Shown piece by piece: positions 24,801 through 36,650 of a DNA stretch of 64,000 nucleotides. Each line of letters starts with the position of its first letter. Position 1 is the first letter of the stretch. The stretch is from assembly GCF_000165425.1 (NCBI RefSeq), contig NW_001799588.1, positions 327,827-391,826 on the forward strand. The letters are read 5' to 3'. Origin of the DNA: Paramecium tetraurelia (Eukaryota > Ciliophora > Oligohymenophorea > Peniculida > Parameciidae). The position numbers were made by a program, and so were the translations under genes. The notes beneath the pieces were generated by a model. It was not told the DNA's origin, did not search any database, and saw only the letters and a program-made list of their open reading frames with translations.

Positions 24801-27800
24801 TATTCCTTTAGCATTTCTGATAGTTTAGCTTTATCTTATTTAGCCAATTCTTACTATTAATTAAATGATGATATTTATGAATTCAACTCTAAAATTTAGA
24901 GCTGATGTTTCTTGATTATTTCTTTATTTTGATTTTCTTTAGCTCGAAGATTCTAAATTTCTTAGTTAAGATTAAATTAGAGTTTACTTTAACCTGATTA
25001 TAATTATTCTATTTCTTCTAATAATTGCATGTTCTTTTAAGTAAGATCTTGATTCATCTAAACTAGCTCTTCATTCTCTTAATGTTAAGAATTCAATTCT
25101 TCAATCTTTTATTAATTGTCTTTTAAAAAGTTTGATCTTTCTTTTTTGATTTCTTATTGCAATTCTAAAATTCTAGATTCTAATTGTTATATTTAATCTT
25201 ATGAAGAGATTAATTCAGACTCTAGTTCACTCACCTTATTTTAGGCATTGTCAAGTGAAACTTACTTTTCATTTAATGAAATTTAGATTTTTTCAGCCTC
25301 CTCCAGTTCCTAATTTAATCTCAATATTTTATCATTTAATTATTTCTTTTCATCCTCGGAATCTTGTTGATGTTTTCTCATCTACTATTCTAACTACTGT
25401 ATTTGATTCTAAAGGATTTCTTCTTGTACATTAATAGTGATTACATCTTTTTATTTTGCAATAATCTATTCTTCCAATTACTTTACTTTGTTGTGTAATT
25501 CTTATTGTTCAAACTTTGCCTTTTGATGCTATTATTCAAATAATAGGCTTTATTGCTTTTATTGCTAGATGTGATCCTTCTTTTAGTTCAACAACATCTC
25601 TATTTCATGTTGTTTTCCTAATAAGATCTAATCTTTGAAATTTAAGGATTCCTATAATTTTTATATTGTTTGATTGAGAGTCGATACTTATTTTTCATGA
25701 TGATGGATTGCTCTATCTTACACTTAAATCTTTTAGTTTAATCCTTAAAGATCTTTAAGCTATTATTATAGTTAAATAACTTCTTAAGTTTTTTACTTTA
25801 ATATCTTATCTTTGTTATTAATTTAATCTTAATACTCATTATTAACCTTAGTTAAATCTCGTATTTGTTGTTCAAAGTTTGAGAGACTCTTATTCAAAGA
25901 ATCAATCTAAGATTTCAAATGTCCTTAAATCGTAGTTTATTCAACACTTTTGCTTCTGAGTTGTTCAGGAGTATCATTCAAAATCCTACTGTTACTTTCA
26001 TATTATTATATGATCTAATCCTTACTTTATATGGTGTTATCCAAAATATGAAGCTATTCTGTATGTTCTTCTTCAAGTCTCATGATTTAAGTCTTAAGAT
26101 TGTTGATTTCATCCTCATAATCTAACAATTTAGTTTCTTATTGCTTGTATGCAAATTAGGCTTAATGTAAATCATTCTCTAATTGCTTAATCAATTATTG
26201 TTATGTTTCTAATTCTTGTTAAGACACCAAATCCAAATGGAAGAGACTTTACTGTTCTGAATTTCGATTTTCGAAATCCTCTTTTTGTGTCTATAAAGAT
26301 TAGACAATTTATTTGTTCATTTACTGATCTCTTTAATATTAATCAGATAGCTCTTAGTAGGACTATTTTAAATCGTTGTATTTCGATTTCATTTCCTGAA
26401 ACTTAATTTGATTTTATCCATTTTCTCGTTCTTTCTCTTCTTTTTCAGATTTGAGTTTTGAAATTTGTTAGTTAAGCTGTTCAACTTCTTAGTTACAATC
26501 CCGTAAGCCGAGTCTAAGATAATGATTGAGTATATGTCATACTTATTCTGTTTTTACTTGAGATCCACTATTTCTTGACTTAACGATTTTAGCTTTTAAC
26601 TTGAATCATCTTTATAATGTTAATACTCAGAATTTGCTTCAGATTTTTATTTCTGCACTAAATAATTAAAATATTTTTACGTTGTTTCTCACTCTCTACC
26701 ATTTTAGAGAGTTGTAATTTAAGTAATTTATTTTCATTTTCCAATTACTTAACCTTTTTTTGATACTCTTATATTAGTTCATGTTCATCATCGATTTATT
26801 ATTTTAAATTACTAATTTCACTCTCTTTTTCTGCCATAAGATCTTAGAATTAACTTAATTAGTTATCCAACAATTTTTGTTGGGTGTTCTTGGAATCAAG
26901 ACTGGATTAGGATTCCACAAGAGGGTTTTTGTGTTTGAATTTATCATTCTCAGAGTAAGTGTCCTAAGGTCTATAAGAACTTTGCAATTAATTAGAGAAT
27001 TATTTATTTGATAATTCTAATTATTGTTTTTTATTTTACAATTTATTTACTTTAGCTTCCAACTTTGTGACAACAGCAAATAAATTTTTATTTTTTGTAT
27101 TTAAATCTTTGTTTTAAATTTCTTACTAGCGCAATTAAGTGTTTATTTCAATCAACTTATTGTGATCTTAATCTCGACTTTAGAAACTATTGGCTATAAT
27201 TGAATAAAGCTATTCGAAGGATTGAGGATAAGAATTTTGATGTTTCTCCACCAAAGAGTAGAGCTTATTGAGTTCATCCCTCTTGAATAATTAACTAATA
27301 TTTGTGTTCTAAAGTTGATAAATAGAAATTTGTGCAGTTTAACAAATTTGATTGATTATGTGCTGCATGGTATTCCATCCTGCAACGATCTCTCGAATAT
27401 CTTTGAGCACTAGCATCTACAGTTTTTGTGAGGATCGCTAATTCTGCAATAACTTGGCATTGATTGATATGAAGGATAACTCTTAAAGAATTTCAGTCAG
27501 CAAATCATCCGCCCTATATAGGTCAAAGGCTAGTCATACCTTATTTGTTCTGTTTTGTAAGTGCCAGTGTCATCCACTCTCTTAAGCAACTTTTCCAAAG
27601 GTTTTGTAGCAAATTAAAAGTTATCACTACTCATTCTACTCTGAAGCAGATTTGATTTTAGGGCGGATATTTTTTTCTCGATTTACTAGTGATTATCCTT
27701 CAGCAAATTAAATCTCAGGGAAGAACCCATCAGTCTATCAGAATCCTAATCTTGATGTTTCGTTGTGTAGGAATCAATAAGAAGATTTTAAGAATTGCGA

Positions 27801-27910
27801 GGACCGTAAATGCCTGGAGACATAATTTATCTCAAAGAATGGGGCGAACATATTCCAGGTTGAGGAGAATAAAATGCTGTCTGAGTATTTTATCTGCTTT
27901 ATTTTTGCAT
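21821..27910 (-). CDS. giant coiled-coil protein, golgin-like (about 1,950 aa)
   Basis: An essentially unbroken minus-strand reading frame of 6 kb once micro-introns are removed; clear ones are 27514-27539, 22421-22454 (34 nt) and several of 22-29 nt near both ends. The N-terminus is MQKQSRQNTQTAFYSPQPG... then about 1,600 residues of heptad coiled coil (for example KVSELESELISSQDQIQQLE). The C-terminus has a helical block ending LAEAILNTLFQFLEFSEKEK, reminiscent of the GRIP domain of golgins, but the GRIP tyrosine is not evident. It could be a Golgi tether or a cortical/basal-body coiled coil. I did not place every internal intron. Confidence 0.75.
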
Positions 27911-27947
27911 TATTCAAATTATAAATAAATTTATAATAACAACAAAT

Positions 27948-29289
27948 TCACATTTCTATTAGATTATTTGATATTTCAACCCAAACTGTTTAATATTACT
28001 GGAAGGATGAAGTCATCAACTTCACCATCTTTTCCAAGTACTCCTTAATTTATAGAGAAGTGTAATTAATAATCTAATCAACAGTTTGATAAGCTCTCTA
28101 ATTGAGAGCTCCGAATTGATTCTTCAATTGCAATTGCTATGCATTCTCCTAAAAACACTTGAATTAAATAAATTACAGTCTAGCACATGCATTAGAATGC
28201 AATTTGAGGATTTGATTTTATTTAATCTATTTTGAAATGATCCAAAAAGCTTTCATCCAAATCCCATTTTACAACTTCGCCAATTTGGTACAATTTCTCT
28301 TTCTTTAATTTTAATTGTTGAGAAAAGTCTTGATACGAGTTCAGGGATTTCTCTCTCAAGATTAGTAGCTCTTTGAGAGGTTGTGTTTGATGATACTGAA
28401 ATCTCTATTGGGGATAAATAGTCTCATTCAAGATCTTTATTTGATTAGATTCAAATTTCTACGAAGATTCAAACAAGTCGTTTAAATTCTTATAGCAATC
28501 TTTCAGTCTAGTATTTTGAGCTTTGGATTCTCGAAATAATTCCTTGTACACCTCAGTTAATTGAATCAAAGTATGGTTTTTTTATTGCATTTACTTCATC
28601 AACTACTTGATTAACTTATATGCCTTCTTTTGAATAGGTGATATGTTCGTTAAAAAGTAATCAGACTATTTAATAAAATTAGTGATTTGTGAATTTATTC
28701 TAACGCTAACTTCACCACTCATATTTGAAAAATTAATCTATTGATTATTTGTAAATTATTCTGCTGATAGAAATTCCTAAACAATAGTTAAATTTCTTAT
28801 TTCGCTGTCTCCAAGGATGAAATTCAGAAACATTTGCAAATGTCTTAACTGTTTAATATATGTAAAATCTACAGGGGACTTCTTTTGATTTGGGATGTTG
28901 GGGACTGTAAAATTTTTATTCAGAGTACTTTTGAGCAGAATGAAGTCATCATAAGTTCTCTTGACCACCCAATTAATGGGTTTGGTTTCAATTTTAAAAT
29001 AAACAGATGTGTTCTTAAAAATGCCTTTTTAAATCTTCTCATAACCAACAACCATAGCTTTTGCATCCTATATTTCCGCCAGAGCATTAGGGATAGTCTT
29101 GTTGCATTTTAAAATGGCAGCATAATCATTTTGTGAATCCTAAAATTTCTTAACAAATTCGATTAATTCATCATAATCCCATTGCTCAAGATCGTGACGC
29201 TGATCAATGCTTTTTTGAAATGCTTCAATGTTGTACCCCTTTTCAATAATTTCTTTGACTAATAAATTCTGTTTTTATTACAAAGACAT
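27948..29289 (-). CDS. PX-domain protein, sorting-nexin-like
   Basis: One 28-nt intron (28149-28176) gives 437 residues. A PX domain spans about residues 80-175: FKNTSVYFKIETKPINWVVK, RTYDDFILLKSTLNKNF, PNIPNQKK, then LRHLQMFLNFILGDSEIRN. The RxYxDF motif is the phosphoinositide-binding core. The C-terminal 230 residues are helical and fit a BAR-type dimer (sorting nexin). It would act on endosomal membranes. VPS29, another retromer component, lies 25 kb away; no linkage is implied. Confidence 0.85.
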
Positions 29290-29339
29290 CTCTATTAAAT
29301 ATTTATTATTATTATTTATATAAAAATAGATCATTAAAT

Positions 29340-29870
29340 TTTCTTTCTCCCCTACGACAAATCATTGCAGTAATTTGATTCAATTACCTAGTTAATATTT
29401 TGACAAATTCTCTATTGTGCGAAGGATAGGTTGTTGAGAAGACTAATCCATTTGGTCTTTCAATAGCTTTTTAAAGTACTTTCTATTATCTTTTCTCCCA
29501 TTGATGAAATTCTAACCCTGTGAATGAATGAGTTTGTTATTGGGATTAATTCTGGAGAATACCAATTTATATAGCAATAGATTATGTTGTTTCTTTGATA
29601 TCACCAGTAATCATGACAACTGAAATACCTGCTATTTTGCATTTTTTTAATGGACCTCTTGGTTTTTGGTTTTGGTGGATCTTATAAGGTAACAACACCA
29701 ATAATAATTGGTTTATTTTCTAAATCCTCATAATAATATGTATTAAAGTGTCACATTCTTCTTTGTGCACAGATGGTCAATGTTCTTAATCCCTTTTCTG
29801 CTAAATTCTTAACAATTGCTAAAGTTAATTCTTATTTTCATCTGAGGAGATAAAAAGGATTATCATTTAA
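29340..29870 (-). pseudogene. decayed SERCA-type Ca2+-ATPase fragment
   Basis: Read on the minus strand this holds scattered P-type ATPase motifs: LAIVKNLAEKGLRTLTICA, ENKPIIIGVVTLQDPPKPK, KIAGISVVMITGDIKETTQS, then SFTGLEFHQWEKR and VFSTTYPSHNREF. The order matches the SERCA segment from the N domain to the hinge (DPP...MITGD...FTG...PSHK). It is broken by in-frame TGA at 29751-29753 and a frameshift in the T run near 29643-29648, and TGDGVND is not restored downstream. The phosphorylation site and membrane regions are absent. It is a dead gene copy. Confidence 0.85.
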
Positions 29871-30326
29871 AAGTACTATTATATTAACATAATGTAATTG
29901 TTAGTAGAATTATTTCATGAATTAGAATTGCTTTGTTGATAACACAACTCTAGCTCTTTAACAAATTTTAAGGTTTTGAAAATTTTATAAATAAAACAAA
30001 TATCTTTAATGTATTAAATTGTTTCAATAGTTCGAATTGAATCATCTATCACAATTTCTTATTTTTGTTCAAATCTCTATAATTTTATTGTTAAAATCTT
30101 AATTAAAACCCCCCATTTATCTATACTTTTTATTAATATTTATTTACTGTTTATCCTAGTTGTATGTTTTAGATAATGTTTATAATTATTAGATTTATAA
30201 TCTTTAAAATAAATGAAATTACAAGAATTAAAAATAAGTCTAAAATTAAATAAATTAAATTTAACCTATTTTTACTAAATAATTTGGTATACAAATAAAT
30301 TCACAATATAAATTTTTTTCTATATT
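29871..30326. other. intergenic, possibly eroded pseudogene flank
   Basis: AT-rich sequence upstream (minus-strand sense) of the ATPase remnant, with no readable domain. It may be the more decayed front of that gene. Confidence 0.3.
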
Positions 30327-31492
30327 TCAAGAGCAATATTTTTTTTCAACCCTGAAGGCAGGATTGTTTTAATCCAAAGCAGAACTTTTAACCTTTTTTG
30401 GATTTTAATCTTGAGTTCCCTAACTTATGTTACCTTGCTTCTCTGATGGTTCAATATCTTGAGATTTTGCAGTAAACTTAGAACTGGAGAAATAAGTAGA
30501 ATCTGATACAACACTAAATCTGGTTGACTCTTAAGCAGATGACCTACATTTAATTGGAGTTAGTCGAAGAACACTTGAATTATTCTTACATCTTAACATC
30601 TTGATTACCCAGTTTGAATTCAAGACTTACTAGATATTAATTCGTTTTTAATGTGCTAGCATTTATTGCAACAACAATAGGCACTCTTTAGATAAATTTT
30701 CATTGAATTTGATTGGTTATTTACTACAAATTTTTTCATACAACTCCTCTTTTTATTTGGCTCTAAACAATAGTTCACCATGCAACATATACTGTAAAAT
30801 TATTAATGAATTTAGCTTACATATAATAGAACTCCCAAGGCCCAGATGTCTACTCCTTTGTCATGAATTTCTTTTCTTATGACTTCAGGTGGCATGTATT
30901 CAGTCGTACCACAAATACAAGGCTTAGCTTTACCACCATTTGGTAAAAAGGTTGACCAATTGAAATCACAAACTTTCACATCGCTATTTTACAATAAGAT
31001 ATTATCAGCCTTTATGTCTCTATGAATGATGTCTTTTTCATGTAAATAGAGGATGGCTTGTGCTATTTGATAGAAATAATGGAATGCCTCTTCTTCAGTT
31101 AGTTTATTTCTTTTTCTAATCAGATCATTTAAGGTTCCATGTTTGCAATACTCTAACACTATATAGATATTATCTCTGTCTTCAAAATGCTCGATGTATT
31201 CCACAATATTTTTATGTTTGCATGCTTGCAAATAATTTAATTCATTTAAGATGTGCTAGGTGGCAAAGATTTGTTTCATATAACTTTTTGATATCTATAT
31301 ATGTCATATAAGTACTATTTTTATTGCAAACTTTTTTTTAATCGTATGATTTAATGCCAGTTTAACTTTACCATAAGTTCCACTTCCTAACTCGATCTGC
31401 AGAACTTCATACTAATCCTTAAGCAATTTCTTTTGAGTTGGAGGTGCAAAGCTTTGTGGTTTAGGTGGCAAGTTATAGTAATATTAATTCAT
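30327..31492 (-). CDS. Ser/Thr kinase-like protein with DFN instead of DFG
   Basis: Introns 30792-30820 and 31295-31315 give 371 residues. Kinase motifs are ELGSGTYGKVKLAL, FAIKI lysine, HKNIVEYIEHFED, IIHRDIKADNILL, CGTTEYMPPEV and DIWALGVLLY. The Mg-binding loop reads VCDFNWS (codons at 30959-30967), so the DFG glycine is Asn. The overall style, CDFxWS and CGTxxYMxPE, is closest to the Aurora-type kinase at 14.6-16.1 kb. Asp and HRD are kept, so activity is possible. A Ser-rich tail of about 100 residues follows. Confidence 0.85.
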
Positions 31493-31695
31493 TTAAAATG
31501 AAAATAAACAAAAATAAATATTAAGTTGATGAATGAAAATACCAATTCTATTTAATTTATTCATTTTAATTAAACTAAAATATGACTTCAATAAAACTCA
31601 TAGAACTCTTGCTGATTTATAGGTATTTCTATTTCATTAAACAAATCAAGGTATTCAAAATTTAAGTAGTATTATTATATTATTAATTTTAATTT

Positions 31696-32792
31696 ATGAA
31701 AATAATTATCAAAACCTTAAGTGGATAAACCTTTGATATTGAAGTACAACCAACAGAAACAGTAACTCTGATTTTCAAATTAGGTTCTAAACATCAAAGA
31801 AAAAATTGAATAGAATAAATAATTCGAAATAGCCTAATAAAAACTTTTAAGAAAAGGAACTCTTTTGCAAAATGAATAAACTGTTGCTGAATTGGGACTT
31901 CAGGAAAAAGACTTTCTTGTTGTCATGGTCAATGTCAAAGTAAAGAATTCAACTACATAAATCTAGAAAGGACCTCCTCAACAACAACCTGTTTAATAAC
32001 AAGTGCAATAGCCACCTTAGTAGCCACAACCTGTCTAGCCATAATAACCAATATAAGCGTTTAAGCCAGTCGTTGCTCCCGCTCCATAAAATATGGTGAC
32101 TGGCTCCGAATATGATGCAGCCATTCAAAATTTGATTTAAATGGGATTTGCTAAATCTGAATGTGAAGCAGCCATGAAGGCAGCCTATAACAATCCGGAT
32201 AGAGCTATCGAATATTTACTAAATGTAATTTAACATTATGCTATAGAAGGGTATTCCTGTAGTTAATCAACCACCACCTCCCCCATAGGCTTAAAATGAA
32301 AATCAGGAACATCAGAATGCATTGTAATAATTGAGAGAATAATTTATTTAAAATCCAGAGGCAATCCTTTAGTTGCTGCCACAATTACAACAAACAAATC
32401 CCTAATTATATTAGGTATTTAAAATCCTTAAGTTTTAATAGTAAATTTAACAGAATCCTGAGGCTTTAGTTTAGTTAATTTTGGGCGGTCATCAGGGGGG
32501 AGAAGATGAAATAGAGACCGAGATCACTTAAGAGGAGGAATAGCAACTCAATTAGTTAATCATGATGGGGTTTACTAAGGAGGATGCTCTCGAAGGATTT
32601 TTGGCTTGTGATAAAAATGTGGAGACGGCAGCTTCGTATTTATTTGAGAAACAAGCAAGGGGGGACTTATTGAGTATCAAATCGCATTTATATGTAGGTC
32701 AACACTATGAGAGAGAGGAGAACAATCCTGACAATTATCATGATGAAGGGAACGAAGAAGAAGATGATAATGATGATGATTAATATTTATGA
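31696..32792 (+). CDS. RAD23: RAD23, ubiquitin-receptor/proteasome shuttle
   Basis: Introns 31762-31783, 32225-32246 and 32415-32441 give 341 residues. Domain order is that of RAD23: N-terminal ubiquitin-like domain (MKIIIKTLSGQTFDIEV, LLRKGTLLQNEQTVAELGL), a Gln/Pro linker, UBA1 (LIQMGFAKSECEAAMKAAYN), an XPC/STI1-like block (LREQFIQNPEAILQLLPQL), and UBA2 (LIMMGFTKEDALEGFLACD). It carries ubiquitinated clients to the proteasome and stabilises XPC/Rad4 in repair. The C-terminus has an extra acidic Asp/Glu tail not typical of the family. The 27-nt intron is stop-free and in frame; it was inferred because its removal restores the XPC motif. Confidence 0.93.
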
Positions 32793-32794
32793 AT

Positions 32795-33806
32795 TCATAT
32801 TATTAAATCATTTAGACCACCATACTTCTTCGGGATTACTGAAATATCAATGTCTCTTGATAGGACCTGCAGTATTTCTTTTGGGTCTTTCCCAGCGAAG
32901 GCCATTTTCTCTATAGTCCTCTTTGGTAGAAATTTCTTAACTATGTTATAAATCGACTTGGCAAGCCAGTCAGTATTTATTACAATATTCCTTATCTGTC
33001 GTTCTGGATACTTCATAAAAACGTATGTCATCAGAGCTTTTATCAGATCCAAGCTAACATTTTTTCTACTCAAGTTAAAGCAATCAATTATTAAGATTTA
33101 ACAATCAATATGTCCTCTCATACTGTTATACATTATTACACATGATTTATTACTTACTAATGTTATGTTCCATCAAACAACAGAAATATTCAATAAAAGT
33201 TTCAATCGTTGGATTAGGTTCCTTATATTCATCAGGCAATATATTTTCAGCTCTTATGTAAAATATTGGATGTCCCACCTATTCGCATAACAATCAAATA
33301 TTACATTGCCTTCCCCTAGCATGATCAAGATATTCTATTTTCTAAAGTAGTCATACTTCTCCTTACGATGGTCATAAGAGTTAATGTTGTTTTATTTTCT
33401 CCATTCTAGAATATCTGTAAGCATTTTTTCAGACGCGCTTAAATCAAATTGTCTCGCTTAGAGGTGTCGAATCAATGTATTATCATTCAATGCCAAATTT
33501 TTCATTTTGACTCTGAATTGATTCAAGATCTCCTTTTCTCTATCCTAAATCATTATATAACTGGTTCAATACGTTCAATTAAGTAAATCTTAAATGTTTC
33601 TCTTCATTTTACAAGGCAGGATGGTTTCTGTTAGGGTTGACATCCTAAAATCCCAGACGATCATTAGGTAGAAAATATATTTCTAAACCACCAACGCTAT
33701 TTTGCTGTTGCTTATTATTCTGTGTCTCTTAAACGACTTCAGATTTCTCTTGAATTTTATCAATTATCTAATTAATGCAATCAAATATCTACGTGATCAT
33801 ATTCAT
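32795..33806 (-). CDS. Sec14-like CRAL-TRIO lipid-transfer protein
   Basis: Introns 33123-33153 (31 nt), 33279-33304 and 33545-33572 give 308 residues. A CRAL-TRIO N-domain, DNTLIRHLQARQFDLSASEK... ILEWRK, is followed by the lipid pocket: GHPIFYIRAENILPDEY, RGHIDCQILIIDCFNLS, IRNIVINTDWLAKSIYNIVK and a final IPKKYGGLNDLI (Sec14 has lPxxYGG). Such proteins exchange phosphatidylinositol or other lipids. The stop is 2 bp from the convergent RAD23 stop. Confidence 0.9.
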
Positions 33807-33854
33807 AATTTATTATTTAGTGATTGATTATATACTCTTTGGCAAATTTATGCA

Positions 33855-34737
33855 TCAATTTATCATTAGACTTCTTAAGTACAATAATAATCTGACATTA
33901 TGTCTAATTTGAATGTCGATCATTTTCAAATAATTAGAAATTAATCTACTTTATTTATGAATATCTTACTGTTAACAATTGAGAATTTAATACATTTCTT
34001 TAGATGATAAAATAACTTGATTTTATTTATTATTTTCTTAAGTAAGTGAAATGAATATGAGTTTGATGTCTATGCTTTTTTTATTTCCCGCAACTCAGAG
34101 AGTATTATTGAGAATATTGATTTGAATTTATGGTTTAATGGTTCTTTAAGCCTGGCTAAAAATATATCAAATTGTTTTCATTCATAAATATTTTCTTAAC
34201 CATTTTAATAGGTTTCCCTATGGTCCATTCACCTTTCAAAAAGTGAAATTTGCTATCGTCTGAATAATACAATCGAAGTTTATCATAGATCTTGTGCAGT
34301 TTCCAATTTTAATTTTATTATAAAAGTTCAATTTCATCATTAGTCTCATCCTCAATTGTTGTATGCAATGTATGATGGCTAATCAAAGCTGGTTATGCTT
34401 CCAATAACTTCTTTGGTAGGAAATATAATTACTATTGATAGTTTAAGTTGAGCAACCCACTCTTCAGCATCCTTCAATGAAATAGCTCTGTATACTGTTG
34501 AGTATTCCTTGTGGATCAAGGTGAAATAAAATAGATCATCTACTTTCTCTGGGCCCTCCACTTTGACTTATTCCAAAGTAATAACTTCATTTGGAGAATG
34601 TGACTGAAACTTGTATTAAATTTTACCTAATCATTTTCAAATTTAAAGAAGTGCTTATGATCCAAATAGTAATAATTAGAAATCCAAAACAATTATTTTG
34701 TTTAAAGATAACCATGTTTATATGAGTATTGATTCAT
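33855..34737 (-). CDS. PH-domain protein
   Basis: Introns 34411-34432 and 34604-34626 are clear; 33969-33993 is inferred from frame and gives 270 residues. The N-terminus is a PH domain: MNQYSYKHGYLQTKQLFW... HKHFFKFEND... KVDDLFYFTLIHKEY... AISLKDAEEWVAQLKLS with the C-terminal helix Trp. The following part (NWKLHKIYDKLRLYYSDDSK, GEWTIGKPIKMVKKIF) could begin a START-like lipid domain but is too short for a full one. The C-terminus beyond about residue 190 is uncertain. Confidence 0.7.
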
Positions 34738-35106
34738 TAATTTTATTATTACAATTCTGATATATAAAAAAAACCATTCTCTTATATAAATTAATCAAGA
34801 ATAATCCTTAATTCTTAAATATTTAATCATCCTGGAAGCTTGATAGAATATGTGAGAAATATCTAAGGAGACTGCTTCTACCACAACAATACTGAGTAAA
34901 ATGATTCGTATGAACCCTATTGATTGTTTATTTTCGATTGAAAGAATCATTTTAATAAAGGTGTTATGTTGAGATTTAATAGATGATAATGCTTAAAGTA
35001 TATCGTAAGGCACACTTCTAGTAAGTGATCACGATACCAATCAATAGATTAAATATCAATTACAAAATGCAATCTTTTAATAAATGAATAAAAAATGTAA
35101 CTGAGA
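34738..35106. other. intergenic, nothing recognised
   Basis: About 370 bp of AT-rich DNA between the PH gene start and the Costars gene stop. No domain, repeat or RNA structure seen. Confidence 0.35.
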
Positions 35107-35376
35107 TCATTTCAAAATGATTTCAGCATTATCATTAGCACCTTTTAAAAGCATTTAATCTTAAAAGTCAAGGACATTCAACTTTTTGGCTGCTTTCAAT
35201 GTATCAACAAGAGCAGTTCGAATATTGACATAGAATACTTCAAAATATTGCTATATTCTCTCGTCTTTGTATAATACTCCAAATTTAACAACGTATTTTC
35301 CTTCGGCATTCTTTGTACCCAATCGTTAAATATCCCTCCTTAAGTTATCGATTTCATCCTAATTTATGACTTACAT
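35107..35376 (-). CDS. Costars/ABRACL-like protein
   Basis: An 89-residue protein matching the Costars domain almost end to end: EIDNLRRDIQRLGTKNAEGK, YVVKFGVLYKDERIQQYFE, then LVDTLKAAKKLNVLDFQ and LLKGANDNAEIILK. Family members (ABRACL, the STARS C-terminus) act on actin dynamics. An eight-residue insert, VFYVNIRT, sits between FE and ALVDTLKAAK where relatives have none; its 24 nt start GTATTC like a Paramecium intron but lack a 3' AG. Confidence 0.9.
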
Positions 35377-35985
35377 TAAATTTATTTTAATAATAAATCT
35401 TGTTTCAAAAGAATATTTCATTTAAAATACATAAAATATTAACAATACATTTTAAATAATTGTTTTCCTATAAAGCAATTTAAATAAATATAAAAAATTG
35501 ATCCTTTTCAATTCGAAAACTAAATAATGTTAGTTAAATGCAATGGATTAGATTTAAGTTGTAGTAAATTTTGTTTGAGTTTTCTGAATTCTAAATTTAT
35601 AAGAACTAAATTAATGTCACAAAAATAACCGATTTCAAACATAAATTTTCCCAATTCTTCAAGACAGTGTACTTTAAAATTATAATTTTGTGTTGCAATT
35701 CATAATTAGAATAAAGTCATAATGCGCGTTCCCACTATTAAATTTGTGAATATTTAGTTATTATCTTTTTTTGACTTATATTTCAATCTTTAAACTCAAA
35801 ACATGGGCAAATCAATTCGAAATATCAAAATTGTTTCTTTTTCTCTGCTGTTAATTCTCCATATAGAATTAACACTGTTTTTAAATATCATGAGACAGTC
35901 TATTTCCCTTTTGATTGTTCTTGATTCTCTTATAATTTATTTACTTCGGATCCAATAATATTATTATATAATTAATTCAATATAA
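35377..35985. other. intergenic, AT-rich, contains a hairpin
   Basis: About 610 bp with no recognisable gene on either strand apart from the short inverted repeat listed separately. Confidence 0.35.
35849..35874. repeat. perfect 10-bp inverted repeat
   Basis: Arms TGTTAATTCT and AGAATTAACA surround a 6-nt loop (CCATAT). It lies in a spacer and is not followed by a T run on either side long enough to argue for a terminator. It may be a protein-binding palindrome or chance in AT-rich DNA. Confidence 0.5.
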
Positions 35986-36650
35986 TCAATTTAATTTATT
36001 TCTAGTTAAAGTTTGCATCATTTACTTTTACGACTAAGACATCATCCCTTTGGTTAACTACGATATCAGTTGCTTATTATATGCGCATAATATACTTGCT
36101 GTTCTTAATTTATTCTTTTATTTTCGATGCATTCAGCTAGCATTGCTTTGATGCACCTCCAGATTTATTTAAGATTAGGCATTTGATCTGCTGAAAAATA
36201 GTCAGGAGGGGAGCATGACACTACTAGGTCTTTTAAGCAAGAAATAAATTTATTTTGTTCCTTTAGTTTGAGTTTCTATTCGTTTATTTTGATTAAGCAA
36301 AGTGAATGCAATTTGGGTTCAAATATGTTTTCCTTGTTTATCAAGCCGATCTCATTAAAGACTTATGACACAAATGTTTATAGTCTTTGTACGTTTGCAT
36401 AATTTGCAATCATCTTTTCAAGCACTTCAACTTGATGTTGCAGCTAATGGATTTATTCTTCCTATTTCTTGATTAATTCATTTTAATCATTGTTGAGGGA
36501 AACTTCATGCACTGAAGAGTAATTCATGTTCTGAAATTGCAACATATCTATGTCCTCTGATTTAGAACTCTTGTGCTATCGAAATGGATGAAGACGGGGA
36601 GATTATAATGTTTTAAAAGAGTCATAGTTATCGTATGTTTTACATCTCAT
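35986..36650 (-). CDS. helical protein with short coiled coil, unknown
   Basis: A 23-nt intron (36073-36095) gives 213 residues. After a basic/Ser head, a coiled coil (QNELIKKQEEQIHQLQHQVE, VLEKMIANYANVQRLQ) is followed by a helical domain with Cys/Leu residues and a Gln-rich end. No known family was recognised. Confidence 0.6.

Noticed and set aside
27689-27928. Plus-strand 79-residue frame rich in Arg and Ile
   Set aside because: Antisense shadow of the N-terminus of the giant coiled-coil protein; no domain.
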